Positions 53,583 through 63,384 of a stretch of DNA of 64,000 bases are shown here, piece after piece. The position numbers and the translations under genes are program-made. The DNA is from Haematospirillum sp. H4485 (GTDB lineage Bacteria; Pseudomonadota; Alphaproteobacteria; Rhodospirillales; Rhodospirillaceae). Position 1 is the stretch's first letter; every line of letters starts with the position of its first letter. Under the pieces are notes generated by a model. It ran no database searches. It was not told where the DNA came from and saw nothing but the letters and a program-made list of their open reading frames with translations. The stretch spans positions 1 through 64,000 of the forward strand of contig NZ_JAAVSY010000010.1 in the NCBI RefSeq assembly GCF_012102745.1. Reading direction: 5' to 3'.

Positions 53583-55190
53583 ATGACAAGTCTTTCCAGT
53601 CATAAAGGCACATTGGGTACAGAGGCATGGGTTACAGAACGCGGATTGCAGGATGCAGCGCGTGTTGTACCTGCGGTTTCTGATGCTGTTTTGGCCCATA
53701 TTTCATCTGATGCGGTGGATGGATCTTCGGGTGTGTCGTCCTTCCGCGCTCGTTGGGATGGGCTGTTGTCGGTTGGTGTGACGGAGTATCCCGAACCGCA
53801 TCTTCCGCAGGATCCGGTTTATCGGTTGGCTACGTCCATGTTTTTGTCCATGGCCTCGTCTGCCCTTGCCCGTCAGTTCCGTTTTCGTACATCCCGTTGT
53901 GATGCTGCGATCCGTAGCCTGCATGGACGTGTTGTGCCTGATCTTATGGAGACCTCAGGCAGCGAGAGTGTTCAGGCTATACCTTCTGCAGCAAAGGATG
54001 CGCATTCCATTCTTATTCTGCGGCAGATGGCTGATACAGCAGCTGATGTCAATGATGCAGCCGTTGTTCTGGCGTCACTATCTCGTAACTCGCATATTAC
54101 CAGCAGTTCGGGTGAAGCTATTTCCTCTGCTGCGACCGAACTGCTGGCCAGTGTCGAGGAAATTGCCCGCAACAGCGGCACTGCCTCGGGTGAGGCATCT
54201 GCCGCGGACGCCTTGGTCAGGGAAGGGGTCAGTGATGTCGAAAGAGCACGGAATGCGATCAGGGATATTGCGGGGGCCGTTGAGCAAACAGCCTTGAGTG
54301 TGAGTGATCTGTCGACGGCTTCCGAGCAGATCGGTGAAATTCTGGTTGTGATTGAGGCCATTGCAAGCCAGACGAATCTGCTTGCCCTGAATGCTACGAT
54401 CGAGGCAGCCCGTGCCGGTGAGATGGGCAAGGGCTTTGCTGTCGTGGCAAACGAAGTGAAGACGCTTGCCAATCAGACAGCGCGGGCGACGGAAGATATT
54501 ACCCGTCGTATTGATGCCTTGCGTGTTGGCATGACAACTATCCGTGAAACGATGGCGCGTTCGACGCGTGCTGTTGACATGGGGCGTTCTGCGATTGAGT
54601 CCATCCAGGAGAAAATGCACGCCGTATCGTCACAGGTGACAGAGGCAGCACGGCAAATGCAGGAGATCAATACAATACTGGGGCAGCAGAAGGAGGCAAC
54701 TGGTGAAATTGCCCGCAGTATTACCGCCGTTGCAGAAATGTCGCGTGACAATGTAAGCTTGGTGACAAAGGTCGCAGACAGTATCCACTCCAGTAATGAT
54801 GCTGTCAGCAAAAGCGCCAAGGAGTGGTTCGTCGAAGGATCAGCACAAGGATTGTGCGAAATGGCCCGCGTTGACCATATTCTTTTCAAGAAGCGGGTTG
54901 TTGATGTTTTGATGGGCAATGGGGAGTGGCAGCCCACAGACGTTCCGGATCACCATAGCTGTCGCCTGGGGCGTTGGTACGATGCCTTGAATGATCAAAG
55001 AATCAAGGCGCTTCCGGAGTATGCTGCCCTGGAGGGGCCCCACGCCACTGTTCATGCTGAAGCCCGGAAAGCGCTTCAGGCGTGGTATTCCGGAGAGCGC
55101 GACAACGCTCTTGTGCACCTTGACGAACTGCATGAGGCAAGCCGGGCCGTCATTTCCCTTCTCAATGCCTTGTCACGCAAGCTGGATTAA
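53583..55190 (+). CDS. Soluble chemoreceptor with C-terminal CZB domain
   Basis: A methyl-accepting chemotaxis protein of about 535 residues with no membrane segment. The N-terminal 150 residues are a helical sensor-like region. The signalling hairpin tip is near 285-330 ([20 protein letters not shown], then [14 protein letters not shown]). The C-terminal 120 residues form a CZB (chemoreceptor zinc-binding) domain: histidine in [10 protein letters not shown], a cysteine in [12 protein letters not shown] and histidines in [14 protein letters not shown]. TlpD-type receptors of this kind sense cytoplasmic redox or hypochlorous acid through zinc. The start is uncertain (GTG at 53532 also possible). 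No che genes are close. Confidence 0.92.
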   Translation: MTSLSSHKGTLGTEAWVTERGLQDAARVVPAVSDAVLAHISSDAVDGSSGVSSFRARWDGLLSVGVTEYPEPHLPQDPVYRLATSMFLSMASSALARQFRFRTSRCDAAIRSLHGRVVPDLMETSGSESVQAIPSAAKDAHSILILRQMADTAADVNDAAVVLASLSRNSHITSSSGEAISSAATELLASVEEIARNSGTASGEASAADALVREGVSDVERARNAIRDIAGAVEQTALSVSDLSTASEQIGEILVVIEAIASQTNLLALNATIEAARAGEMGKGFAVVANEVKTLANQTARATEDITRRIDALRVGMTTIRETMARSTRAVDMGRSAIESIQEKMHAVSSQVTEAARQMQEINTILGQQKEATGEIARSITAVAEMSRDNVSLVTKVADSIHSSNDAVSKSAKEWFVEGSAQGLCEMARVDHILFKKRVVDVLMGNGEWQPTDVPDHHSCRLGRWYDALNDQRIKALPEYAALEGPHATVHAEARKALQAWYSGERDNALVHLDELHEASRAVISLLNALSRKLD

Positions 55191-55211
55191 CCAGCCTTTG
55201 TTAACCTTGCC

Positions 55212-56126
55212 TCAGCGGTTGTCCGGAAGGCGCAGCCAAGCGGGAGGGCAGGGTTTCAGGCGCATGGTGTCGCAGCGTAAATCATCCGCCTGGATGGCAT
55301 CCAAGCGTACAATGCCCATGGCAAGAAAGCCTGTTCCGGTCTCGTCAGTCGTGCTGCTGCGTATAGCGCCAACTACCTGACCATCAGGCAGAGTTATCGG
55401 GCTGTTGCTTTGTGGAATGGTCTTACCTTCCCCGCGCAGGGGGACAAGGCGTTTCTTTGTCAGGTGCTTCCACTTCATGCGGGCGGTTGTTTCCTGGCCA
55501 ACGTAGCAGCCCTTGCGAAAATCAACACCGCCCAGTTCATCGAAGCCATATTCCAGCAAGAAGCCTTTCTCGGGTTCTATGTCCCGGCTACCATCAGGCA
55601 GGCCGTTGCGTATGCGGTTTTGCTCCCATGCGGCTTCGGTCATGTCAGTTGTGGTCAGCCCTGTCTCTGAAATGGCCTGGCGCGATGCAACGATGCGTAT
55701 ACCACCGGCTGGCAGGCGCGGGTCCATGCAGGCGATGCCATCCCCGAATGTGATTGTATCGCCTGCGTGGCTCAGGTTCTTCAGTGGCCCATGAAATGGT
55801 GGCAGGGTACCAAAGACGGCCAGGTCCGGTGCGGATTCCAGGATGACCTTGGCGCGAAGCCGATAGCGCAGGAGGCGTGTCCGCAGGTCTTCCAGTCGCT
55901 CCCGCTCTCCCTCCAGCAGCAGGGTGTTTCCAAGCTGGTAAATGAAGAAGTCATGCAGGAATTTTCCCTGTGGGGTCAGCAGGGCTGTCCACGCGCTGTG
56001 GTTCTCCGTAACCGTACGAATGTCGGCAGAAACCAGCCCCTGCAGGAAGGCGCGATGGTCATCGCCGGACAAGATCAGGGCGCCTCGGTGAGCAAGCTCA
56101 TGAAACGGAGCAGTTTCTGGTGACAT
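55212..56126 (-). CDS. ygfZ: Folate-binding YgfZ/GcvT-like protein
   Basis: A tetrahydrofolate-binding protein that helps assemble or repair certain Fe-S enzymes, 304 residues. The family hallmark KGCYVGQETTARMKW lies near residue 205, and DIEPEKGFLLEYGFDELGGVDF just before it. The N-terminal ALILSGDDHRAFLQGLVSADI is also typical. It is convergent with the chemoreceptor gene, 21 bp away. The ATG at 56126 is well supported. Confidence 0.93.
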   Translation of the reverse strand: MSPETAPFHELAHRGALILSGDDHRAFLQGLVSADIRTVTENHSAWTALLTPQGKFLHDFFIYQLGNTLLLEGERERLEDLRTRLLRYRLRAKVILESAPDLAVFGTLPPFHGPLKNLSHAGDTITFGDGIACMDPRLPAGGIRIVASRQAISETGLTTTDMTEAAWEQNRIRNGLPDGSRDIEPEKGFLLEYGFDELGGVDFRKGCYVGQETTARMKWKHLTKKRLVPLRGEGKTIPQSNSPITLPDGQVVGAIRSSTTDETGTGFLAMGIVRLDAIQADDLRCDTMRLKPCPPAWLRLPDNR

Positions 56127-56312
56127 TCGTGGTCTCAGGCTTGTCAGTTCTGTGATTATGCCCCGATTATGTGGGCGGGCTTATAGAGTCAAGCAAGAGA
56201 AAAGTCCTGTCAGCCGTGTTTTTCAGTCGGTTGGTTGACCGGGGCTGGTAATCTGGTGTGCAACCTCTTATAAGCGAAAGCATTCGTTGGTCGCCCGGCT
56301 GTTTTCTTGGAC

Positions 56313-57341
56313 ATGCGCTTTTGCTTTCTTGATGGCACTGCTGATTACAGTGTTTTCTCCCCCGATCATCATGCTTTGGGTGGTGCGGAGAAAGCTTTGC
56401 ACGGGCTGGCTGATGCCTTGTCAGCCCGTGGGCACGGGGTTTCTGTTGCCTGTCGTGTATCCCGGCGGGTTGAATGCAACGGGATAGCCTACGTTCCTGT
56501 AGGCGAGGCGACGGATCTTGTTGCAGATGTTTCTGTTGCCTTCCGGGATCCGGGCTTGCTGGGGCAGGTGTCGGCGCGTCGGCAGTTGCTCTGGGTTACG
56601 GCATCACCTGAATATATGGCGCATCCGGCTGTGCAGGCGCGTATCCTGGCTACAAGGGCGGGCGTTCTGTTTTGTGGTGCTGCTCAGCATCGCCGTTGGA
56701 GTGGAGACGGTCCCGCTTGGATTATGCCGGTTGGGGTTCGCTCCCCCTTCTTGGGTCGGGGTACGGGAGTGCCTGCCTCTATTGATCCTGTCGCGGTTGT
56801 TACCACGCATCCGCAGCGTGGGCTGGACCGCCTTCTGGATATTTGGTGTGACCAGATCAGGCCCCATGTTCCCGGGGCAAGGTTGTTGGTCGTGTCACGT
56901 CTCCTTGGATCCGGTCCGGATTATGTGCCTGTGGTTCTGAGGCCCCTGTTTGAGCGCGTCAAGGCTTTGGCCAGTAAGGGCGTTGAAGTCTGTCTTCCGC
57001 CCGGCGATCTGGGTCTGTTCACCCTCTGGTCCCGTGCCCGGTTGCACCTTTACCCTACGTGTGATGATGACATGTGCTGCTGGACACTGGCCGAAAGCCA
57101 GGCATGCGGCGTTCCTGCCGTTGCTGGTCCAGCTGGGGGGGCTATTGACCGTGTAGAGAACGGTGTATCCGGGTATTGTGTCCCCGATGATGCGGCACTG
57201 GCTGGTGTGGCTGTGCAGATTTTACAGGATGATGGTGTGTTTTCTGGTTTGTCTGCTGCAGCAGGGGCGTCGTTCCGCCATCGATCATGGAATGATGCGG
57301 CTGTTTTTCTTGAGACTCTTGCCGCTGAGGTTTGTGTATGA
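56313..57341 (+). CDS. Glycosyltransferase family 4-like (LPS-type operon)
   Basis: A GT-B enzyme of about 342 residues. SPDHHALGGAEKALHGLADALSARGH near the start is the acceptor-side glycine-rich loop. The C-terminal half has VVTTHPQRGLDRLLDIW near residue 155 and WTLAESQACGVPAVAGPAGG near 250, with GVSGYCVPDD near 285. It is the first gene of a five-gene glycan operon. The ATG at 56313 is preferred over the TTG at 56307. It overlaps the next gene by ATGA. Confidence 0.86.
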   Translation: MRFCFLDGTADYSVFSPDHHALGGAEKALHGLADALSARGHGVSVACRVSRRVECNGIAYVPVGEATDLVADVSVAFRDPGLLGQVSARRQLLWVTASPEYMAHPAVQARILATRAGVLFCGAAQHRRWSGDGPAWIMPVGVRSPFLGRGTGVPASIDPVAVVTTHPQRGLDRLLDIWCDQIRPHVPGARLLVVSRLLGSGPDYVPVVLRPLFERVKALASKGVEVCLPPGDLGLFTLWSRARLHLYPTCDDDMCCWTLAESQACGVPAVAGPAGGAIDRVENGVSGYCVPDDAALAGVAVQILQDDGVFSGLSAAAGASFRHRSWNDAAVFLETLAAEVCV

Positions 57342-58297
57342 GCCGTTTGTTGTTTGTCACCTCGACCCGGATCGGGGATGCGGTTCTGTCTTCTGGTCTT
57401 CTGGCTTATTTGGTTGGGGTCATGCCGGGGGTTCGTGTCACTGTTGCCTGTGGTCCTTTGGCGGCTCCACTGTTCTCGGGTTTGCCTGAGCTGGAACGCC
57501 TGATCATCATGGATAAACGCCGTTGGGGCGGGCATTGGCTGGATTTATGGCGACAGGTTGCCACAACCCGCTGGGATGTCGTGGTTGATCTGCGTCGTTC
57601 AGCCTTGGCGTGGTGTCTACCCTTTGCAGGGCGGCGACTGGTTTCCGGTCGCGATACTGCGGCGCTTCATCGCGTTAGGGCTGCCGGCTCTCTTGTCGGT
57701 TTGGTGGATGATCCTCCTTCGCCTGTTTTGTGGACCACAGGTGATGATGAGCAGAAAGCATGTCAGCTCATTCCCGATGGTTCACCGGTTCTGGCCGTCG
57801 GGCCAGCTGCAAACTGGCCTGCCAAGATCTGGCGTGCCGAGCGTTTTGCGGAACTTGTCGCGCGCCTGACCGCACCGGATGGCATCCTGCCGGGGGCGCG
57901 CGTTGCCCTTTTCGGTGCACCGGATGAACGCCACCAGGCAGAGCAGGTTGCCCGTACCCTTCCATCGGATCGTTGTCTTGATCTTGTTGGCCGTTTGTCT
58001 CTTCCTGTTGCGGCGGCTTGTCTCCGGCGCTGTTCTTTCTATGTTGGCAATGACAGCGCGCTGATGCATATGGCTGCTGCTGCCGGTATCCCGACACTTG
58101 GTCTCTTTGGCCCCAGTGATGAGTGCCTGTACGGTCCATGGGGGCCTAATGCGGCGTTTGTTCGTACGCCGGAAACCCTTCAGACCATCTATCCTCCCGG
58201 GTTTGACCATCGCAAAACGGGGACGTTAATGGATGGCCTTGCTGTCGATAGTGTTTTTGATGCCGCCTGTCAGCTGTGGAGGCGTACCCGGTCATGA
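57338..58297 (+). CDS. Glycosyltransferase family 9 (LPS-type operon)
   Basis: A heptosyltransferase-like enzyme of about 319 residues. SRLLFVTSTRIGDAVLSSGL is the N-terminal GT9 motif. LAVGPAANWPAKIWRAERFAEL near 155 and FYVGNDSALMHMAAAAGIPTLGLFGPSDE near 250 are the nucleotide-binding signatures. Its relatives add heptose or related sugars to LPS cores. The start overlaps the upstream stop (ATGA), and the same holds at its end. Confidence 0.9.
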   Translation: MSRLLFVTSTRIGDAVLSSGLLAYLVGVMPGVRVTVACGPLAAPLFSGLPELERLIIMDKRRWGGHWLDLWRQVATTRWDVVVDLRRSALAWCLPFAGRRLVSGRDTAALHRVRAAGSLVGLVDDPPSPVLWTTGDDEQKACQLIPDGSPVLAVGPAANWPAKIWRAERFAELVARLTAPDGILPGARVALFGAPDERHQAEQVARTLPSDRCLDLVGRLSLPVAAACLRRCSFYVGNDSALMHMAAAAGIPTLGLFGPSDECLYGPWGPNAAFVRTPETLQTIYPPGFDHRKTGTLMDGLAVDSVFDAACQLWRRTRS

Positions 58298-59061
58298 AGG
58301 AATTGCCCCGGCTTTCAGCCTTGGTTGTCGTTCATAATGAGGAAGAGCGTCTGCCAGCGTGCCTGGAGCGTTTGACATTTGCCGACGAGATTGTCGTCGT
58401 TCTTGATCGGTGTACCGATCGTTCGGCTGATATTGCCCGTTCTGCCGGGGCCAGGATGATAGAGGGCGCCTGGCCGGTTGAAGGCGATCGTCGGAATGCG
58501 GGCATAGAAGCATGCCGTGGAGACTGGATTCTGGAAGTGGATGCAGACGAGCACGTATCGTCTGCCTTGGCTGCGGAGGTTCGTGCCGTCATTGCATCCT
58601 CCCTTTTCGACTGGCACGTTGTTCCCGTCGACAATTACATTGGCACACGCTTGGTCCGTCATGGGTGGGGATCCAGTTTCGGTAAGGCAGGGTGCCCGGC
58701 ACTTTTCCGGCGTGGCGTGAAAATATGGGGCCGCCAGAGGGTTCACCCGGCTCTTCAGTGGTCTGGTACGCGCGGTCCGGCTCTGACAGCTCCGCTGTTG
58801 CACTATGTTGATCGCAATATTTCCGATATGCTGCACCGTCTTGACCGGTATACTTCAGCGCGTGCTGTTGACCTGCGGGAGTCCGGCCAAGCAGGATCTC
58901 TGGCCGGGGCTATCCGCTCGGCACTATCGCGTTTTTTACGGGTCTATCTGTTCCGCAAGGGGTATCGTGAGGGGCGTATGGGGTTGGTTGTGGCCTTGTG
59001 TACGGCGCTGTATCCGCTGCTTTCGTACATAAAGGCCATGGAGGAAACGGAAGAGGTTTAA
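58294..59061 (+). CDS. Glycosyltransferase family 2 (WaaE/KdtX-like)
   Basis: A GT2 enzyme of 255 residues. It starts LSALVVVHNEEERLPACLERL, with ADEIVVVLDRCTDRSADIARS near 30 and ILEVDADEHVS near 80 (DxD). A hydrophobic C-terminus could attach to the membrane. The size and motifs are those of the WaaE/KdtX group that glucosylates LPS inner-core heptose. Confidence 0.88.
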   Translation: MKELPRLSALVVVHNEEERLPACLERLTFADEIVVVLDRCTDRSADIARSAGARMIEGAWPVEGDRRNAGIEACRGDWILEVDADEHVSSALAAEVRAVIASSLFDWHVVPVDNYIGTRLVRHGWGSSFGKAGCPALFRRGVKIWGRQRVHPALQWSGTRGPALTAPLLHYVDRNISDMLHRLDRYTSARAVDLRESGQAGSLAGAIRSALSRFLRVYLFRKGYREGRMGLVVALCTALYPLLSYIKAMEETEEV

Positions 59062-59116
59062 ACGTCTCTTGCAGGAGGCGAGCCGTCCGTATGATGACAG
59101 GAGTTGTGTGCAACAG

Positions 59117-60163
59117 ATGGTAAATCTTCGGATCCTGCAGGCTATGGCCGGTGCCCCGAATGGTGGAGCGGAGCTGTTTTTCGAGCGGCTTGTTCTGGCC
59201 CTTCATCGTGCCGGTGTCCAGCAGCACATACTCTTGCGTCCGGACAGCAACAGAATGGCCCGCCTGCGTGAGGGGGGGCTTGATCCGGTGGCTCTTGGCT
59301 TTGGCGGACGGTTTGATTTTTCTACACGCCGCGCTTTCCGTCGGGAAATTGAGAGATTCCAGCCAGCAGTTGTGCTGACCTGGATGAACAGGGCGACGTC
59401 TTTTTGTCCGTCCAGAACGCAGATCTCTGTTCCGTTCGTGCATGTTGGTCGCTTGGGTGGTTACTACGACCTGAAGCATTATCAGTCGTGTGATCATCTA
59501 GTGTGCAATACCCGTGATCTTGTTGACTATGTGACAAGTCACGGCTGGCCGGTAGAGCGAGCCCATTACCTACCCAATTTTGTTGATGAACGTACGGCGC
59601 CGCCGGTCAATCGTGCTGAATTTTATACCCCTGACCGTGTGCCTATTGTTTTTGCACTGGGGCGGCTGCACGAAAACAAGGGGTTTGATACCCTGATCCG
59701 TGCGTTTGCGCGTTTGTCAGACGTGTATCTGTGGATTGCCGGTGATGGGCCGGAGCGGGAACGCCTGGAAGCACTGGCTTATGAAGTCGGTGTACGCCCG
59801 CGTGTCCGTTTCTTGGGATGGCGCGATGATGCCCCGGCTTTTCATGCCTCGTGCGATCTGTTTATATGCCCTTCGCGCCACGAACCCTTGGGGAATGTTG
59901 TGCTGGAGGCCTGGGCGCAAGGTCGGCCTGTTCTTGCGGCGGCAAGTCAGGGACCGGCAGCACTGATCAAGCATGGCGTGAATGGGCTTTTAACCCCGGT
60001 GGATGATGTTGATGCGATGGCGGATGCTATTCGTCAGGCCTTGCGGGATCGTGATCTTCTGGCGCGTCTTGCCGAAGAGGGGCGGAAAAGCTTCACGGAA
60101 GAGTTTACCGAAAGTATTGTTATCGGCAAGTACAGGGACTTTTTTGCCCGGGTGTCGGCCTGA
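59117..60163 (+). CDS. Glycosyltransferase family 4 (LPS-type operon)
   Basis: A GT4 enzyme of about 348 residues. ILQAMAGAPNGGAELFFERL near the start, then VFALGRLHENKGFDTLIRA near 175, IAGDGPERERLEALA near 205, and CPSRHEPLGNVVLEAWAQGRPVLAA near 255 (EX7E). The ATG at 59117 is preferred; the frame reaches a TTG at 59069. It overlaps the asparagine synthase gene by 1 bp. Confidence 0.92.
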   Translation: MVNLRILQAMAGAPNGGAELFFERLVLALHRAGVQQHILLRPDSNRMARLREGGLDPVALGFGGRFDFSTRRAFRREIERFQPAVVLTWMNRATSFCPSRTQISVPFVHVGRLGGYYDLKHYQSCDHLVCNTRDLVDYVTSHGWPVERAHYLPNFVDERTAPPVNRAEFYTPDRVPIVFALGRLHENKGFDTLIRAFARLSDVYLWIAGDGPERERLEALAYEVGVRPRVRFLGWRDDAPAFHASCDLFICPSRHEPLGNVVLEAWAQGRPVLAAASQGPAALIKHGVNGLLTPVDDVDAMADAIRQALRDRDLLARLAEEGRKSFTEEFTESIVIGKYRDFFARVSA

Positions 60164-61923
60164 TGTGTGGCATAGCAGGTTTTTTTGCCGCCCATGGGGC
60201 GGTGCCGGAGGCTGGGCTGAGAGCTATGGCCGATGCCTTGGCTCACCGTGGTCCCGATGGTGTTCATGTGCATGTTGATGGCCCTGTCGGGTTAGTACAC
60301 ACTCGCTTGGCCATTATTGATCCTGCTGGTGGTGACCAGCCACTGTTCTGGCCCGGTGGCCGCATTCTGGTCGCCAATGGCGAGATTTACAATGATCCAT
60401 CTGTCCGCAAGGATATGCCAGCTGCTCCTTTCCGTACGGGTTCGGACTGCGAGAGTCTTCTTGCCCTGTATGATCGCCAGGGTCTTTCATTTCCGGCGTC
60501 TTTGCGGGGCATGATTGCCTTTGCCTTGTATGATTCTGCGGAAGACATACTACTGCTTGGGCGGGATCCATTCGGGATCAAGCCATTATACGTGGTTGAG
60601 CATGCTGATGGCGTCGCCTTTGCGTCCGAGGCTCAGGCGCTGGTTGCGGGTGGTTTTGTGGCTCCGTCTCTGTGTGCAGATGCTGCTGGTGAGTTACTTA
60701 ACCTTCAATTCACAACGGGAAGTCGGACGTTGTTTGACGGTATTCGTCGTCTGCTTCCCGGCGAGATGATCATGATCCGCAAGGGGCGTATTGTTGACAG
60801 CTGCCGTCAGCCCTTGCCATTACGCAGCAGCCAGCCTCCTCTTGAAACGGAAAGAGAAGCTCTTCGGGCTTTGGATCAGGCTTTGATGGACAGTGTTGCC
60901 GTGCACCAACGGTCTGATGTGCCTTATGGCATGTTTCTGTCCGGAGGTGTTGACAGTGCGGCTCTCCTGGCCTTGATGTCCCGTCTAAATGAGCGCCCGG
61001 TTCTGGCCTTTACGGCGGGTTTTCCGGAAACGGGTGTACACGATGAACGGGATCATGCGCGTTCTCTTGCCCAGGCTGTCGGGGCGGAGCATATCGAACT
61101 GTCGGTAACCGATCGGGATTTCTGGGACTGTTTGCCCCGGATTGTTGCCTGTATGGATGATCCGGCGACCGACTATGCCATTATCCCTGTTTGGTTGCTT
61201 GCCCGGGCAGCACGTCCCTATGTAACGGTTGTTCTGTCTGGTGAAGGAGGGGATGAGCTGTTTGCCGGTTATAGCCGTTACCGAGCAGCTTCACGGCCGT
61301 GGCCTTTTACCCGGGCGATGCGTCGTCGTGGACTGTTTGAAGGGTTGGGCGGAAATCTCGGTCGTTTCCCTTCATGGCGTACCGGCTACCAGGCATCCGA
61401 GGAAGATGCGGCTCGTACGGTTCATGACCGTCTGTTGCGTGCGCAGTATATTGATTGCGCGGATTGGCTTCCCAACGATCTTTTGACCAAGCTTGATCGT
61501 TGTTTGATGGCTCATGGTATGGAAGGACGCGTGCCGTTTCTGGATCCGGTCGTGGCCGAGGTCGCTGCCCGTCTTCCACGGTCCCTTAAAATACGTGGAG
61601 GGCAGGGGAAGTATATTTTGCGCCGTTGGCTGGAGAATGCCTTGCCTCAGGCCAATCCGTTTGCACCCAAAAAGGGGTTTACGGTGCCTGTCGGGGAGTG
61701 GATAGCGGCCCGTGGGCAGGAATTAGGGGCCTTGGTTGCCAGGGGAGAGTTGGCTAGCCGCGTGGCTGATCCTGCTGTTGTCCGCTCCTTGTTTATGGCA
61801 CCTGGACGGCGGGAGCGTTTTGCCGCTTGGTCTTTGTTATTTCTGGACTTGTGGTATCGCCGCCACATTATGGGGCAGGCTGTGGATGGTGATGTTTTTC
61901 ATGTTTTATCATCTCCCCCCTAG
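60163..61923 (+). CDS. Asparagine synthase-like glutamine amidotransferase
   Basis: An AsnB-type enzyme of 586 residues. The N-terminal glutaminase has the nucleophile Cys2 (MCGIAGFF), HRGPDGVHV near 30, HTRLAIIDP near 46 and ANGEIYND near 70. The C-terminal synthetase has the PP-loop LSGGVDSAALLALM near 265 and SGEGGDELFAGYSRY near 355. Located as the last gene of a glycan operon, it may amidate a sugar acid (as WbpS-type proteins do) or simply make asparagine. Start overlap with the GT4 gene (TGATG) shows translational coupling. Confidence 0.9.
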   Translation: MCGIAGFFAAHGAVPEAGLRAMADALAHRGPDGVHVHVDGPVGLVHTRLAIIDPAGGDQPLFWPGGRILVANGEIYNDPSVRKDMPAAPFRTGSDCESLLALYDRQGLSFPASLRGMIAFALYDSAEDILLLGRDPFGIKPLYVVEHADGVAFASEAQALVAGGFVAPSLCADAAGELLNLQFTTGSRTLFDGIRRLLPGEMIMIRKGRIVDSCRQPLPLRSSQPPLETEREALRALDQALMDSVAVHQRSDVPYGMFLSGGVDSAALLALMSRLNERPVLAFTAGFPETGVHDERDHARSLAQAVGAEHIELSVTDRDFWDCLPRIVACMDDPATDYAIIPVWLLARAARPYVTVVLSGEGGDELFAGYSRYRAASRPWPFTRAMRRRGLFEGLGGNLGRFPSWRTGYQASEEDAARTVHDRLLRAQYIDCADWLPNDLLTKLDRCLMAHGMEGRVPFLDPVVAEVAARLPRSLKIRGGQGKYILRRWLENALPQANPFAPKKGFTVPVGEWIAARGQELGALVARGELASRVADPAVVRSLFMAPGRRERFAAWSLLFLDLWYRRHIMGQAVDGDVFHVLSSPP

Positions 61924-62020
61924 AGGCGTATAAGGAAGGTTATCTGGCCTGTAGACAACCTTGGGTATATATGCTACCTGTGGCTACTTACAGGCAACAA
62001 TCAATCCTCCGGGTGTTGTG

Positions 62021-63382
62021 ATGATCCATAACAGCGAACTCTTTGACCTTGTCCTGTCCGGCGGGACCGTCTGGATGCCGGGTGGCCCTGTCCTGACTGA
62101 TATCGGTATCCGGGACGGGCGGATTGCGGCTTTTGGTTCCTTGGGGACCCGGGGGGAGCGTATTGTTGACCTAGATGGCCTGACCGTCTTGCCCGGTGTT
62201 ATTGATAGTCAAGTTCATTTCCGTGAACCCGGACTGGAGCACAAGGAGGATCTGGAGACAGGAACCCGTGCCGCTGTCCTTGGCGGTGTAACCTCTGTCT
62301 TTGAAATGCCCAATACGCAGCCGGGTACCGTCAGTGCCGAAGACTTGGCTGACAAGTTGTTCAGGGCTGTGGGGCGTTCATGGTGCGATCATGCCTTCTA
62401 CATTGGTGCGACGGCGGGCAACCTGCAGGACTTGGCAGAGCTGGAACGTATCCCCGGCTGTGCAGGGATCAAGGTTTTTATGGGCTCTTCAACAGGCTCC
62501 CTGCTGGTAGCTGATGATAACACCTTGGCCGATGTCTTGTCGCAAGGTTACCGTCGGATAGCTGTTCATTGCGAGGATGAGGAGCGTCTGAAAGAACGCA
62601 GGGGCATTGTTGGCGGCGGCGCCGATGTTGCCATGCACCCTGCGTGGCGTGACGAAGAAACTGCCCTTCTGGCAACAACTCGCCTGTTGAAACTTGCCAG
62701 AAGAGCACGCCGACTGGTTCACGTGTTGCATGTGACAACGGCAGCAGAAATGCAGCTTCTGGCAACATGCAGGGATTTTGCCACCGTCGAAGTGACTCCC
62801 CAGCATCTGATGTTTGCCGGCCCCGGTGATTACGAGAGACTTGGAACGCGTCTACAGATGAACCCTCCGATCCGTGACGCAGCGCATCGCGAGGCCCTGT
62901 GGCAGGCTGTATCAGATGGTGTTGTCGATGTCATCGGGTCTGATCATGCGCCCCATACCCTGGAAGAAAAGGCACGCCCTTACCCCGACAGTCCATCTGG
63001 TATGACCGGTGTCCAGACACTGGTCCCGGTTATGCTGACCCATGTTGCCAGTGGCCGTTTGTCCCTTGCGCGGTTTGTGGATCTAACCAGTGCCGGGCCG
63101 GCGCGAGTCTTTGGAATAGCCGGGAAGGGACGGATTGCACTTGGCTATGATGCAGATCTGACGATTGTAGACTTGAAGCAGCGTTGGACGATCAGCGATT
63201 CCTGGATTGCCAGTCGCTGTGGATGGACGCCCTTTGACGGGTTTCACGCAGCGGGGCGTCCTGTTCATACGGTTGTACGTGGTGCTTTTGCCATGCGCGA
63301 TACGATGGTCAGTGGCATTCCTGCCGGGATCCCCGTTCGTTTCTGTGGTGTACCGGCGCGGTCTTCGGTTCCCGTTGCCTGA
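62021..63382 (+). CDS. pyrC: Dihydroorotase-family amidohydrolase
   Basis: An amidohydrolase of 453 residues, most like type I dihydroorotase in pyrimidine synthesis. The metal-site region reads VIDSQVHFREPGLEHKEDLE: the second histidine of the usual HxH is present, but the first is glutamine. The lysine in GIKVFMGSS, the histidines in AVHCEDE and HVLHVTT and the aspartate in GSDHAPHT are all kept. EVTPQHLMF and QMNPPIRD are also typical. Activity is likely but not certain because of the ligand change. The ATG at 62021 was chosen; the longer frame from 61961 is unlikely. No other pyr genes are near. Confidence 0.85.
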   Translation: MIHNSELFDLVLSGGTVWMPGGPVLTDIGIRDGRIAAFGSLGTRGERIVDLDGLTVLPGVIDSQVHFREPGLEHKEDLETGTRAAVLGGVTSVFEMPNTQPGTVSAEDLADKLFRAVGRSWCDHAFYIGATAGNLQDLAELERIPGCAGIKVFMGSSTGSLLVADDNTLADVLSQGYRRIAVHCEDEERLKERRGIVGGGADVAMHPAWRDEETALLATTRLLKLARRARRLVHVLHVTTAAEMQLLATCRDFATVEVTPQHLMFAGPGDYERLGTRLQMNPPIRDAAHREALWQAVSDGVVDVIGSDHAPHTLEEKARPYPDSPSGMTGVQTLVPVMLTHVASGRLSLARFVDLTSAGPARVFGIAGKGRIALGYDADLTIVDLKQRWTISDSWIASRCGWTPFDGFHAAGRPVHTVVRGAFAMRDTMVSGIPAGIPVRFCGVPARSSVPVA

Positions 63383-63384
63383 TA

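Noticed and set aside
61935-61965. AAGGTT/AACCTT inverted repeat after the AsnB-like gene
   Set aside because: The stem is only 6 bp with a long loop and no T-run, so it is not a credible terminator.
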